The translations under genes and the position numbers were made by a program. From Dehalococcoidia bacterium CG2_30_46_9 (GTDB lineage: Bacteria > Chloroflexota > Dehalococcoidia > GIF9 > AB-539-J10): a DNA stretch of 5,528 bases. The stretch covers positions 1 through 5,528 of the forward strand of contig MNYE01000068.1 of assembly GCA_001873005.1 (NCBI GenBank). The letters run 5' to 3'. The first letter of the stretch is position 1, and each line of letters opens with the position of its first letter. The notes under the pieces were generated by a model. That model did not search any database. It saw only the letters and a program-made list of their open reading frames with translations, and was not told the origin of the DNA. This document shows, one piece after another, positions 1-4,057 of the stretch.

Positions 1-65
1 AAGGTCGTCTAAAAAATCCCTCCAGGAAGATTTCGCATGAAGAGGTAGTAAAAAGGCTTGGTTAA
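1..65 (+). CDS. RelB-like antitoxin, C-terminal fragment (cut by window edge)
   Basis: The third forward frame is open from the left edge and ends at a TAA at 63-65. It encodes about 20 residues, GRLKNPSRKISHEEVVKRLG. The pattern 'R-I-S-x-E-E-V-x-x-x-L-G' is typical of the C-terminal helix of RelB-type antitoxins, the segment that wraps the cognate RelE toxin. The identification rests mainly on context: the frame directly below begins a RelE-like N-terminus and overlaps this stop by 8 nt, as in a normal relBE operon. The DNA-binding N-terminal part lies outside the window, so the RHH or other fold cannot be judged. It could instead be another small antitoxin that pairs with RelE/ParE toxins. 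Confidence 0.5.
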   Translation, partial: GRLKNPSRKISHEEVVKRLG

Positions 66-157
66 GGTTGACTGGACTGAAAGGGCAATAAGAGACCTTG
101 AAAAGCTTGATAAGCCAATTTATAGGGCACAGGAGAGAAATCTACAAAATTAAGTAG
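58..157 (+). pseudogene. relE/parE-family toxin, internally deleted and frameshifted
   Basis: A TTG at 58, overlapping the preceding stop, opens VKVDWTERAIRDLEKLDKPI, a classic RelE/ParE N-terminus (first strand plus helix 1). That frame soon stops at 151-153. From about 122, the frame one base over reads IGHRREIYKIK and stops with TAG at 155-157, which matches the canonical RelE C-terminus (GHRR-E-Y-K). The two ends are fused around 120-125. RelE proteins are normally about 85-90 residues and only about 32 remain, so roughly 50 central codons are missing, including the middle strands that carry the mRNA-cleaving residues. An in-frame TAA at 49-51 leaves TTG 58 as the only plausible start. 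The product cannot be an active mRNA interferase. Its remains are followed immediately by an interspersed repeat whose first bases supply the stop codon. Confidence 0.75.
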
Positions 158-270
158 CACTAATTGTTGCTCTTCCCCATCTCGAACTAAGCTTGTATCA
201 TCCAGCAAAGCCAATTGGGGCATATAATTCGGTTCGTCATTGTGAGCCGAAGGCGTAGCAATCTCACACA
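154..270 (+). repeat. Interspersed repeat, unit R1 plus inverted 'GCAATGAC' module
   Basis: Bases 154-220 match a unit repeated through the window: a short inverted repeat (AGCACTAATTGTTGCT), then a CTCTTCCCC tract, then AACTAAGCTTGTATCATCC and AGCAAAGCCAATTGG. From 221 it continues as CATATAATTCGGTTCGTCAT, also found at 2047-2066. Bases 234-270 hold the reverse complement of a GTGAGATTGC...TTCGGCTC module that recurs at 4555-4586. The copies share 29 of 32 positions by eye. There is no coding potential apart from a chance reverse frame. It lies between the broken relE and the end of the DUF5615 gene. Confidence 0.7.
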
Positions 271-288
271 GAACAACCATTGTTCAGC

Positions 289-624
289 CTAAAGAAACTC
301 AATGTGATTTTTCATTTCTTCTTCGGTGAGAACCTGTGTTGCAAACTCAACCATGCGGATACATTCTCCCGGAGATAAGTCCAGAGGATGAGCATATAAA
401 ATCCCTTTGTGCCCCTTTCCTTCTTGATACCATTGATGAGCTATCTTAAGAAAATCAACATCATGAGTAAGGATTACTGCTTCTAATTCGGAAGCCTTCT
501 TTAGGTGGTATTCGTCACTTTTCCCTAAATCTCCTGTGTCTCGTGCTGATATTACCTCTATCCCTCTCCTTCTGAGACCAGCTATAATGGCTGACTCAAT
601 ATTCTCATCACAGTAGATTTTCAT
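289..624 (-). CDS. DUF5615 PIN-like protein (probable TA toxin)
   Basis: The 111-residue protein starts MKIYCDENIESAIIAGLRRR and carries ILTHDVDFLKIAHQW near residues 51-65. The early D-E-N and the central 'THD-x-D-F' are the acidic metal-binding signatures of the DUF5615 / Mut7-C-like PIN-related fold. Members are predicted RNases and are commonly found next to DUF433 antitoxins. Its ATG overlaps the stop of the DUF433 gene by four bases (ATGA, 621-624), so translation is probably coupled. Length and both acidic motifs look normal, so unlike most toxin genes here it appears intact. A partial copy of the same gene, more than 94% identical where it aligns, lies at about 3509-3580. RNase activity is inferred from the family and has not been shown for this protein. 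Confidence 0.85.
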   Translation of the reverse strand: MKIYCDENIESAIIAGLRRRGIEVISARDTGDLGKSDEYHLKKASELEAVILTHDVDFLKIAHQWYQEGKGHKGILYAHPLDLSPGECIRMVEFATQVLTEEEMKNHIEFL

Positions 625-938
625 ACTTTAAGCTTGGCTTTTAATCTTGACGGGTAATGCTTTTGCAGTTCATTAACAAGTATCTGGTCTTTTTTATATG
701 CTGCGTCCAACTCGGATTTGTGCTCATAGTAATAAGAAAGGGTGTCGTGGACTTGAGCAAGGGTTAAGTGAGGGAATTGTTCAACGATCTGATCTGGTGT
801 CATTCCTCCAAATTCATATCGAATAGCGATATCCATGACCTTGGTACGTGTCCCCACAATTACAGGGCTTCTACCTTTAACCTCTGTGGCAATAGTTATA
901 TATGGGTGTTTTATTTCTAGTGTTGAATCTACTGACAT
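621..938 (-). CDS. DUF433 family antitoxin-like protein
   Basis: This 105-residue protein contains the DUF433 core: RSPVIVGTRTKVMDIAIRYE, then GGMTPDQIVEQFPHLTLAQV, then DTLSYYYEHKSELDAAY. The 'G-T-R' strand followed by a helix-turn-helix with 'M-T-P-D-Q-I' and 'F-P-H-L-T' is characteristic. DUF433 proteins are DNA-binding partners of PIN-like DUF5615 proteins and act as presumed VapB-type antitoxins and autorepressors. The ATG is fixed by a strong ribosome binding site (TAAGGAGG, 943-950 on the complementary strand, five bases away). It is the first gene of a two-gene operon with DUF5615, overlapping it by ATGA. A promoter with a perfect TATAAT lies about 60 bp upstream. The last 22 codons recur, with two conservative changes (Q to R, K to R), in the deleted copy at 3577-3646. 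Confidence 0.88.
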   Translation of the reverse strand: MSVDSTLEIKHPYITIATEVKGRSPVIVGTRTKVMDIAIRYEFGGMTPDQIVEQFPHLTLAQVHDTLSYYYEHKSELDAAYKKDQILVNELQKHYPSRLKAKLKV

Positions 939-997
939 TTTTCCTCCTTAATTGAGCACCTTTATTTCCTTCAAACAACACGCCTAGTCATAGGTTG

Positions 998-1026
998 ATT
1001 ATATGCTATCTAACTAAAACGAGCAA
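998..1026 (-). promoter_or_regulatory. Promoter of the DUF433-DUF5615 operon
   Basis: On the minus strand, a TTGCTC -35 (1021-1026) and a perfect TATAAT -10 (998-1003) are separated by exactly 17 bases. The -10 lies 59 bp before the DUF433 start codon at 938. The whole element is preserved in the duplicated copy at 3684-3712. DUF433 proteins often autoregulate, but I could not define an operator. Confidence 0.6.
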
Positions 1027-1084
1027 AGACCTTAGACTGGGTAAACGAGAAAGCTCTCCCCCAGATTAAACTATAGGCTGTTTA

Positions 1085-1200
1085 ATTGTGCCCTGAACTT
1101 GATTCAGGGTTGGGCGATTCAGGGATGTTTCACCCCCAAGTTTTCGTAGTTGCCTGATTCATCAGGCACAATTGCCCAATAAATTGGGCAACTACATTTT
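1085..1200. repeat. Multi-hairpin cassette (copy 1)
   Basis: Dense inverted repeats fill the gene-free stretch 1027-1475. CCCTGAA/TTCAGGG (1091-1097/1103-1109) forms a 7-bp stem. TGCCTGAT/ATCAGGCA (1151-1158/1161-1168) forms an 8-bp stem with a 2-nt loop. TTGCCCAAT/ATTGGGCAA (1172-1180/1183-1191) forms a 9-bp stem with an AA loop. An alternative outer stem GTAGTTGCC/GGCAACTAC (1146-1154/1187-1195) competes with the two inner ones, and ATTGTGCC (1085-1092) can pair with GGCACAAT (1165-1172). A short T-run follows at 1197-1201, so it could act as a plus-strand terminator, but no plus-strand gene precedes it closely. A REP- or MITE-like structured repeat is the likelier reading. Confidence 0.75.
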
Positions 1201-1210
1201 TAAACACCCT

Positions 1211-1245
1211 CAACTGAGCTTGCATAATCCAGCGAAGCCATTTGG
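1211..1245 (+). repeat. Interspersed repeat unit R2 (partial)
   Basis: CAACTGAGCTTGCATAATCC followed by AGCGAAGCCATTTGG matches the core of the interspersed unit also found at 154-220, 1994-2045, 3897-3931, 3996-4053 and 4586-4650. It marks the right boundary of the duplicated segment. Confidence 0.6.
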
Positions 1246-1306
1246 TGAGGCTTGACGAAATGTAATGTTACCATTCAGGGTTGCGGGGGAGGGTTTAATG
1301 AGAGAG

Positions 1307-1334
1307 GAGATTGCTTCGCTCGGCTTGCAATAAC
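1307..1334 (+). repeat. 'GCAATGAC'-type interspersed module
   Basis: GAGATTGCTTCGCTCGGC followed by TTGCAATAAC is a diverged copy of the module at 4555-4586 (same orientation) and 234-270 (opposite orientation). A related degenerate copy ending in CGCAATGAC may lie at 1373-1402. It lies in the gene-free stretch 1246-1475, which otherwise holds only the hairpin at 1345-1368 and low-complexity purine-rich sequence. Confidence 0.5.
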
Positions 1335-1344
1335 AAGGGGGATT

Positions 1345-1368
1345 CACGAGGCTAAAGCCTCGCACTAC
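1345..1368. repeat. 24-bp hairpin repeat (copy 1)
   Basis: The core CGAGGCT-AA-AGCCTCG is a perfect 7-bp palindromic stem flanked by CA before and CACTAC after. The same 24 bases occur without change at 2078-2101 and 4698-4721, and a structural variant is at 4663-4688. Confidence 0.8.
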
Positions 1369-1475
1369 AGCATCCGGTTGCGCATCATGCTCACCGCAAT
1401 GACAAGAGGGAACTCCAAATAACAGGAGAAAAGGGAAAAATAGGTTTATCTATAGCTTCACTAAATCTACGAAAT

Positions 1476-1728
1476 TTATAAGCTAAGGGCTTCTTTCAGT
1501 CGCCTATCGAGTTCTTTTTGTATGCCAGGGCTGATTTTACCAAGACGGCGAATAATCTTGGTTCTTTCAAATAAAGGCAATAACGATATCAGATTCCTGT
1601 GGCTCGGCAGAGACTATCACTGCCGGTCGCAATTTTTCAGTAGTCAAGTCAGTAAAAGGAAAGGGGACAAGCACAATGTCACCACGCTTAAGACGAGTCC
1701 CTGACAGGTTAGTCAACCCCTTCCCCAT
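1476..1728 (-). pseudogene. mazF/pemK-family toxin, internally deleted and frameshifted
   Basis: Reading down from ATG at 1728 (or TTG at 1716), the first frame gives KRGDIVLVPFPFTDL, then LRPAVIVSAEPQESDIVIAF. This is the diagnostic MazF/PemK N-terminal half with the 'RGDI' strand and the 'RPA-V' strand. It ends at TGA 1567-1569. The overlapping next frame, from about 1571, continues FERTKIIRRLGKISPGIQKE and then LDRRLKEALSL to the TAA at 1476-1478, which matches the C-terminal end of PemK-like toxins. About 53 plus 31 residues remain, against a usual 110-120, so some 30-40 codons of the centre are gone. The gene overlaps the end of the DUF104 antitoxin, as in an intact operon. The lost section would include the middle strands that carry part of the catalytic and substrate groove. 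The reverse-strand chance ORF over it is not a gene. Confidence 0.8.
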
Positions 1729-1924
1729 CTTCGCTGGTATAAATATCTTCGCCAGGATGACTGAGGAAAGTGTAACTGCTACTCTGCTCAGCTATCTCAG
1801 CAATAAGGGAAGAGGGCAAGTCATTAGCTAAAATGATAATTTCAACCGTTTGTCGTTCGGGAATGTCTAACTTTTGCAAAGGTTTAAGGACTCCATTCTC
1901 ATAAATTGCTTGAATTGTGGACAT
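1709..1924 (-). CDS. DUF104 / AF2212-like antitoxin
   Basis: This 71-residue protein starts MSTIQAIYENGVLKPLQKLD. The 'I-x-A-I-Y-E-N-G-V-L/F-K-P-L-x-x-L-D-L/I-P-E' opening is the hallmark of the DUF104 (AF2212-like) antitoxins, which are small AbrB-like swapped-hairpin proteins. The acidic C-terminus (GEDIYTSEDGEGVD) is the expected toxin-neutralising tail. I prefer ATG 1924 because GAGG (1930-1933) lies five bases before it. A GTG two codons earlier (1930) would sit inside that site. The gene overlaps the following mazF-like remnant by 20 bases from ATG 1728, or 8 from the TTG, so the pair was one operon. The antitoxin reads intact while its toxin is broken. Confidence 0.8.
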   Translation of the reverse strand: MSTIQAIYENGVLKPLQKLDIPERQTVEIIILANDLPSSLIAEIAEQSSSYTFLSHPGEDIYTSEDGEGVD

Positions 1925-1993
1925 TACCACCTCTACTGTAAGGATAGCAAAAGGAAATTAAAAAAACAAGAGCAATGATTGAATAAACGACAT

Positions 1994-2077
1994 GCTCTCC
2001 CATATATTAAACTAAGCTTATATAATCCCGCAAAGCCAGTTGGGTGGTATAATTCGGTTCGTCATTGCGAGGCACAG
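1994..2077 (+). repeat. Interspersed repeat unit R3 with extended tail
   Basis: GCTCTCCCATATATTAAACT then AAGCTTATATAATCCCGC and AAAGCCAGTTGG follow the same consensus as R1. The tail GGTATAATTCGGTTCGTCAT is shared with 222-240. It contains TGGTATAAT, an extended -10-like motif. It runs directly into the 24-bp hairpin at 2078. Confidence 0.65.
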
Positions 2078-2101
2078 CACGAGGCTAAAGCCTCGCACTA
2101 C
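2078..2101. repeat. 24-bp hairpin repeat (copy 2)
   Basis: This is an exact copy of the 24 bases at 1345-1368, with the CGAGGCT-AA-AGCCTCG core. It sits immediately after repeat R3 and upstream of the hicB promoter region. Confidence 0.8.
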
Positions 2102-2206
2102 GGTACTGAACAAATAACACTAATATGCTAATATAGAAAACATAAGCGGGCAAATCCAATTAATGCCTTCACGACGGCTGGAATTGTGAAAGATGCCGGG
2201 CTCAGC

Positions 2207-2228
2207 GATTGCTTATGATATAATGTGA
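2207..2228 (+). promoter_or_regulatory. Extended -10 promoter of the hicB operon; repeated at 3971
   Basis: TGATATAAT (2216-2224) is an extended -10 element, 29 bp before the hicB ATG. No good -35 is found at 16-18 bp, as is common for TGn promoters. The 22 bases 2207-2228 (GATTGCTTATGATATAATGT plus GA) recur exactly at 3971-3992, where no gene follows. A ribosome binding site GAGGTG (2241-2246) precedes the ATG at 2254. Confidence 0.55.
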
Positions 2229-2253
2229 ATGGACAAACAAGAGGTGAAGGAGT

Positions 2254-2571
2254 ATGAAATCGAATGAGCTTCGCTTATTGGGTAATAAGGGGCCAAAAGA
2301 GGAAAGCAGTTTGATTAGTTTTGAGCAATATGTAAGGCTAGCTCTAAGCCATGCCCAATTCTCTCAAAACGAAGATGACTCCTGGACTGTTGAGATTCCT
2401 GTATTGCCTGGTTGTGTTACTTGGGGGGCGACACGAAGCGAGGCAGTGGAAATGGCTAAAGATGCTGCAGAAGCCTGGGTTCTTACCGCACTTCGTTTCG
2501 GAGACGAAATTCCTCCCATAGATGGCAATTCCCTTCAATACGCCATAGATGAGCTTGGAGCAGAGGTATAA
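2254..2571 (+). CDS. hicB: HicB-family antitoxin
   Basis: This 105-residue protein has the HicB partial RNase-H-like fold at residues 34-85. SWTVEIPVLPGCVTWGAT gives the D/S-x-W/Y-x-x-x-I/V-P-x-L-P-G-C signature, followed by a helix (SEAVEMAKDAAEAWVLTALR) and GDEIPPIDG. HicB proteins neutralise the HicA RNA-binding toxin. The N-terminal 30 residues are a lineage-specific extension, and no separate C-terminal HTH or RHH is seen. It has its own promoter and a GAGGTG ribosome binding site. It is the first of five closely spaced cistrons and is followed 6 nt later by a deleted hicA. A nearly complete second hicA lies 193 bp downstream, so HicB may have kept a target or swapped partner. The antitoxin-first order is a known HicBA arrangement. 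Confidence 0.82.
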   Translation: MKSNELRLLGNKGPKEESSLISFEQYVRLALSHAQFSQNEDDSWTVEIPVLPGCVTWGATRSEAVEMAKDAAEAWVLTALRFGDEIPPIDGNSLQYAIDELGAEV

Positions 2572-2577
2572 GGGACA

Positions 2578-2701
2578 TTGCATCCGGAGAAGCCTAGCAA
2601 GGTTATCGCTAAACTGTGCCGAGCTGGCTTTGAAGGCCCGCACTTTAAGAGCAATCCTGCGGAGAGCAGAAATCCCCATAAAGGAATGGGAACAACTTTA
2701 G
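2578..2701 (+). pseudogene. hicA toxin, internally deleted and frameshifted
   Basis: From TTG 2578 (6 nt after hicB; an in-frame TAA at 2569 excludes earlier starts) the frame reads HPEKPSKVIAKLCRAGFE, matching the HicA first helix pattern (KP-x-x-V-I-x-x-L-x-x-A-G-F). The next frame then reads KARTLRAILRRAEIPIKEWE and QL, stopping at TAG 2699-2701. This matches the HicA C-terminal helix and tail (GTLR-x-I-L-R-Q-A-G-x-x-x-E-E-F). The join lies in about 2630-2640. Only about 19 plus 22 residues survive of the usual 70-80. The missing centre is the double-stranded-RNA-binding sheet with the catalytic G-S-H histidine, so it cannot cleave RNA. The longer single-frame reading to 2763 is a chance continuation of the N-terminal frame through the junction. 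Confidence 0.72.
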
Positions 2702-2764
2702 ATCGAAAAAACTGCCTTCCCTGTAAGGAAATACAGCGTAGAGAGATAGAGCTAGTAATGTAAG
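2702..2764 (+). other. Inter-hicA spacer, possible antitoxin scrap
   Basis: These 63 bp separate the broken hicA from the second hicA. One frame reads CKEIQRREIELVM and stops one base before the next ATG. The position and the basic/acidic pattern would fit the last residues of a lost hicB for the second hicA, but the match is too short to establish. No clear ribosome binding site for the next gene is visible apart from AGAGAG at 2741-2746. Confidence 0.2.
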
Positions 2765-2980
2765 ATGCCCAAGTTGCCGAGGATAACAGGGAGAGAATTG
2801 GTGAGGGCATTGCAAATGGAAGGTTTCGAAATCACACGACAAAGGGAAAGCCATGTACAAATGGCAAAGTATATTGGGGGTGAGAAGGTAACTTTTCCTG
2901 TTCCTGTGCATGCTGGCAAGACCATTAAGGAAGGGACTTTAAAGGGAATATATCAAGAGCGTAAAGAAAGAACGATGTAA
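2765..2980 (+). CDS. hicA: HicA-family toxin (nearly complete)
   Basis: This 71-residue protein opens MPKLPRITGRELVRAL with EGFEITRQRESHVQM at 19-33 and PVPVHAGKTIKEGTLKGI at 45-62. These are the helix, the R-Q-x-x-S-H catalytic histidine (His30) and the 'V-P-V-H-A-G' strand of HicA. HicA binds and cleaves mRNA and tmRNA through this histidine. Two oddities: the usual glycine before Ser-His is Glu, and the final helix (normally ILRQAG-x-S-x-E-E-F-x-x-L-L) is replaced by YQERKERTM, so the C-terminus is about 8 residues short and may be frameshifted or eroded. It lies one base after a short upstream reading frame and 10 bases before the DUF4258-like gene. Its direct antitoxin seems to be absent, leaving only the hicB 193 bp upstream. 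Confidence 0.78.
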   Translation: MPKLPRITGRELVRALQMEGFEITRQRESHVQMAKYIGGEKVTFPVPVHAGKTIKEGTLKGIYQERKERTM

Positions 2981-2990
2981 CCGTTCACTG

Positions 2991-3275
2991 ATGAACATTC
3001 GGTTCTATATTGATTCTGACACAAGCCTACCTCATATCTATAAGCACAAGGTGACCGAGGAAGAGGTAGAAAGTGTCTTATCTCACCCCGGTGAAGAGCG
3101 TCTCGGGAGAGAGGGAACACGTGTTACAACTGGACAGACACGAGCTGTACGATACTTGCGGGTTATTTATGTTCCCGCTCCAGAGTATGATAGTATATTC
3201 GTAATAACAGCATATGACCTGCGTGGGAAGGCATTACTGGCTTACAGGAGACGCAGGCGAAGTAGGGAAAGATGA
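2991..3275 (+). CDS. DUF4258-like protein, putative toxin of a two-gene TA module
   Basis: This 94-residue basic protein begins MNIRFYIDSDTSLPHIYKH and continues with VTEEEVESVL, then GQTRAVRYLRVIYVPAPEYD and SIFVITAYDLRGKALLAYRR. The order (H followed by a short acidic helix, a central 'R-Y-L-R-V-I-Y' strand and a late 'V-I-T-A-Y' strand) resembles DUF4258/BrnT-like RelE-superfamily proteins. The C-terminus is a run of arginines, consistent with RNA or ribosome binding. It overlaps the next gene by ATGA, a coupling typical of TA pairs in toxin-first order. The ATG lacks a good ribosome binding site and sits 10 bases after hicA, so it is probably translated from the operon by reinitiation. 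DUF4258 membership is my recognition of the pattern and has not been searched. Confidence 0.65.
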   Translation: MNIRFYIDSDTSLPHIYKHKVTEEEVESVLSHPGEERLGREGTRVTTGQTRAVRYLRVIYVPAPEYDSIFVITAYDLRGKALLAYRRRRRSRER

Positions 3276-3475
3276 AACAGAATAGATTTCCACCCGGATG
3301 GGATGAGGAAAAAGTTCGCCGTGTCTTAGGATACTATGAGCGGCAGACGGAAGAAGAAGCAGTGGCTGAAGACGAGGCAGCATATGAGCAAGAGGAGTTG
3401 AGCATGATGGAGATACCCCGCGAATTAGTTTCCAAGGTGCGTGAATTAGTTGCTCAGCATCAGTCCGGTAAATAG
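3272..3475 (+). CDS. Small acidic partner of the DUF4258-like protein (putative antitoxin)
   Basis: This 67-residue protein starts MKQNRFPPGWDEEKVRRVLG, followed by YYERQTEEEAVAEDEAAYEQ and a C-terminal PRELVSKVRELVAQHQSG helix. It is strongly acidic in the middle (residues 26-45) while its upstream neighbour is strongly basic, as expected for a neutralising partner. I recognise the 'F-P-P-G-W-D-E-E-x-V-x-x-V-L-x-H/Y-Y-E' opening as a conserved small hypothetical family that follows the DUF4258-like gene in several bacterial lineages. No named Pfam function is known to me. The ATGA overlap (3272-3275) and a GGGA motif before the ATG support this start. It is the last gene of the plus-strand run, and no clear terminator hairpin follows directly. 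Confidence 0.6.
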   Translation: MKQNRFPPGWDEEKVRRVLGYYERQTEEEAVAEDEAAYEQEELSMMEIPRELVSKVRELVAQHQSGK

Positions 3476-3508
3476 AAATAGGGCTTGATTGAACAGGGTA
3501 TTGAGACT

Positions 3509-3580
3509 CCTCCTTGCTGCCATTGATGAGCGGCCAGCTACAATGGCTGACTCAATATTCTCATCACAATAGATTTTCAT
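3509..3580 (-). pseudogene. DUF5615 gene remnant in the duplicated segment
   Basis: From ATG 3580 the frame reads MKIYCDENIESAIVAG, one residue different from the intact copy, and then jumps at about 3532. The sequence 3509-3531 encodes AHQWQQGG in another frame, against AHQWYQEG in the intact protein. About 134 nt are therefore missing between the equivalents of 441 and 578, which removes the second acidic motif (THDVDF). Nothing after that segment resembles the gene, so the C-terminus is also lost. The remnant cannot encode a functional PIN-like enzyme. The short 3509-3531 match (about 20 of 23 bases) is the less certain part. Confidence 0.7.
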
Positions 3581-3646
3581 ACTTTAAGCTTGGCTCTTAA
3601 TCTGGATGGGTAATGCTTTCGCAGTTCATTAACAAGTATCTGGTCT
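3577..3646 (-). pseudogene. DUF433 gene remnant (C-terminal 22 codons)
   Basis: The minus strand reads DQILVNELRKHYPSRLRAKL plus KV and a stop, matching the last 22 residues of the intact DUF433 with Q-to-R and K-to-R changes. The ATGA overlap with the DUF5615 remnant is kept (3577-3580). The first 83 codons, the start and the ribosome binding site are absent: the equivalent of 691-960 (270 nt) has been removed, with the junction in a T-run (CTTTTA). The operon promoter survives beyond the junction. Confidence 0.85.
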
Positions 3647-3683
3647 TTTATTTCCTTCAAACAACACGCCTAGTCATAGGTTG

Positions 3684-3712
3684 ATTATATGCTATCTAAC
3701 TAAAACGAGCAA
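3684..3712 (-). promoter_or_regulatory. Duplicated DUF433 promoter, now without its gene
   Basis: TTGCTC (3707-3712) and TATAAT (3684-3689) with a 17-base spacer are identical to the promoter at 998-1026. The downstream ribosome binding site and DUF433 start are deleted, so any transcript would carry only the gene remnants. Confidence 0.55.
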
Positions 3713-3770
3713 TGACCTTAGACTGAGTAAACGAGAAGGCTCTCCCCCAGATTAAACTAGAGGCTCTTTA

Positions 3771-3886
3771 ATTGTGCCCTGAACTTGATTCGGGGTTGGG
3801 CGATTCAGGGATGTTTCACCCCCAAATTTTCGTAGTTGCCTGATTCATCAGGCACAATTGCCCAATAAATTGGGCAACTACATTTT
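3771..3886. repeat. Multi-hairpin cassette (copy 2)
   Basis: All stems of copy 1 (1085-1200) are kept. Within the stems the only change is A-to-G at 3792, which converts a T-A pair to a T-G wobble in CCCTGAA/TTCGGGG. Both strong palindromes, at 3837-3854 and 3858-3877, are unchanged. Confidence 0.75.
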
Positions 3887-3970
3887 TAAACACCCTCAAC
3901 TAAGCTTGCATAATCCAGCAAAGCCAGTTGGCAAAAAATGTAACAACCAAACTTAAATAGGTGAGACCAA

Positions 3971-3992
3971 GATTGCTTATGATATAATGTGA
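3971..3992 (+). promoter_or_regulatory. Orphan copy of the hicB promoter core
   Basis: This is an exact 22-base repeat of 2207-2228, with TGATATAAT at 3980-3988. No coding region follows on the plus strand; repeat R5 starts at 3996. It may be the leftover of a lost TA operon or part of a mobile repeat. Confidence 0.5.
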
Positions 3993-3995
3993 TAA

Positions 3996-4053
3996 GTAGC
4001 AGTTTTTGCTGCTCTTCCCTTTGTTGAAATAAGGCTGGTATAATCCAGCAAAC
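3996..4053 (+). repeat. Interspersed repeat unit R5
   Basis: It contains AGCAGTTTTTGCTGCT (inverted repeat), CTTCCCTTTGTTGAAATAAG, then GCTGGTATAATCCAGC and AAACAACGC. The segment GCTGGTATAATCCAGC is itself a palindrome (GCTGG/CCAGC) around TATAAT. It ends five bases before the DUF2283 stop codon. Confidence 0.65.
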
Positions 4054-4057
4054 AACG

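Larger units (their letters stand above)
578..1245. repeat. Segmental duplication, copy A (complete)
   Basis: This stretch covers the start of DUF5615, all of DUF433, its promoter and the hairpin-rich region beyond. It is duplicated at 3534-3931, where the copy lacks 270 nt. Counting by eye, 578-690 aligns with 3534-3646 with 6 mismatches in 113. Bases 961-1245 align with 3647-3931 with 10 mismatches in 285 and no gaps. Homology stops sharply after AAGCCATTTGG at 1245. Confidence 0.9.
3647..3931. repeat. Segmental duplication, copy B (non-coding part)
   Basis: This matches 961-1245 without gaps, with 10 mismatches in 285 by eye. It carries over the promoter, the multi-hairpin cassette and repeat unit R4 (3897-3931). 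The match ends right after AAGCCAGTTGG. It fills the gene-free stretch 3581-4057 together with 3932-4053. Confidence 0.92.

Noticed and set aside
62..280. 72-residue minus-strand frame over the relE remnant and repeat R1
   Set aside because: It reads through interspersed repeat sequence and antisense to the relE remnant, with no family resemblance.
1522..1704. 60-residue plus-strand frame
   Set aside because: It is antisense to the mazF remnant, whose minus-strand reading matches a known family on both sides of the frameshift.
2578..2763. 61-residue single-frame protein after hicB
   Set aside because: Only its first 19 residues make sense. The HicA C-terminus continues in the neighbouring frame, so the rest is taken as chance.
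2344..2911. Three minus-strand frames opposite hicB and hicA
   Set aside because: They are shadows of well-supported plus-strand genes, with no recognisable motifs.
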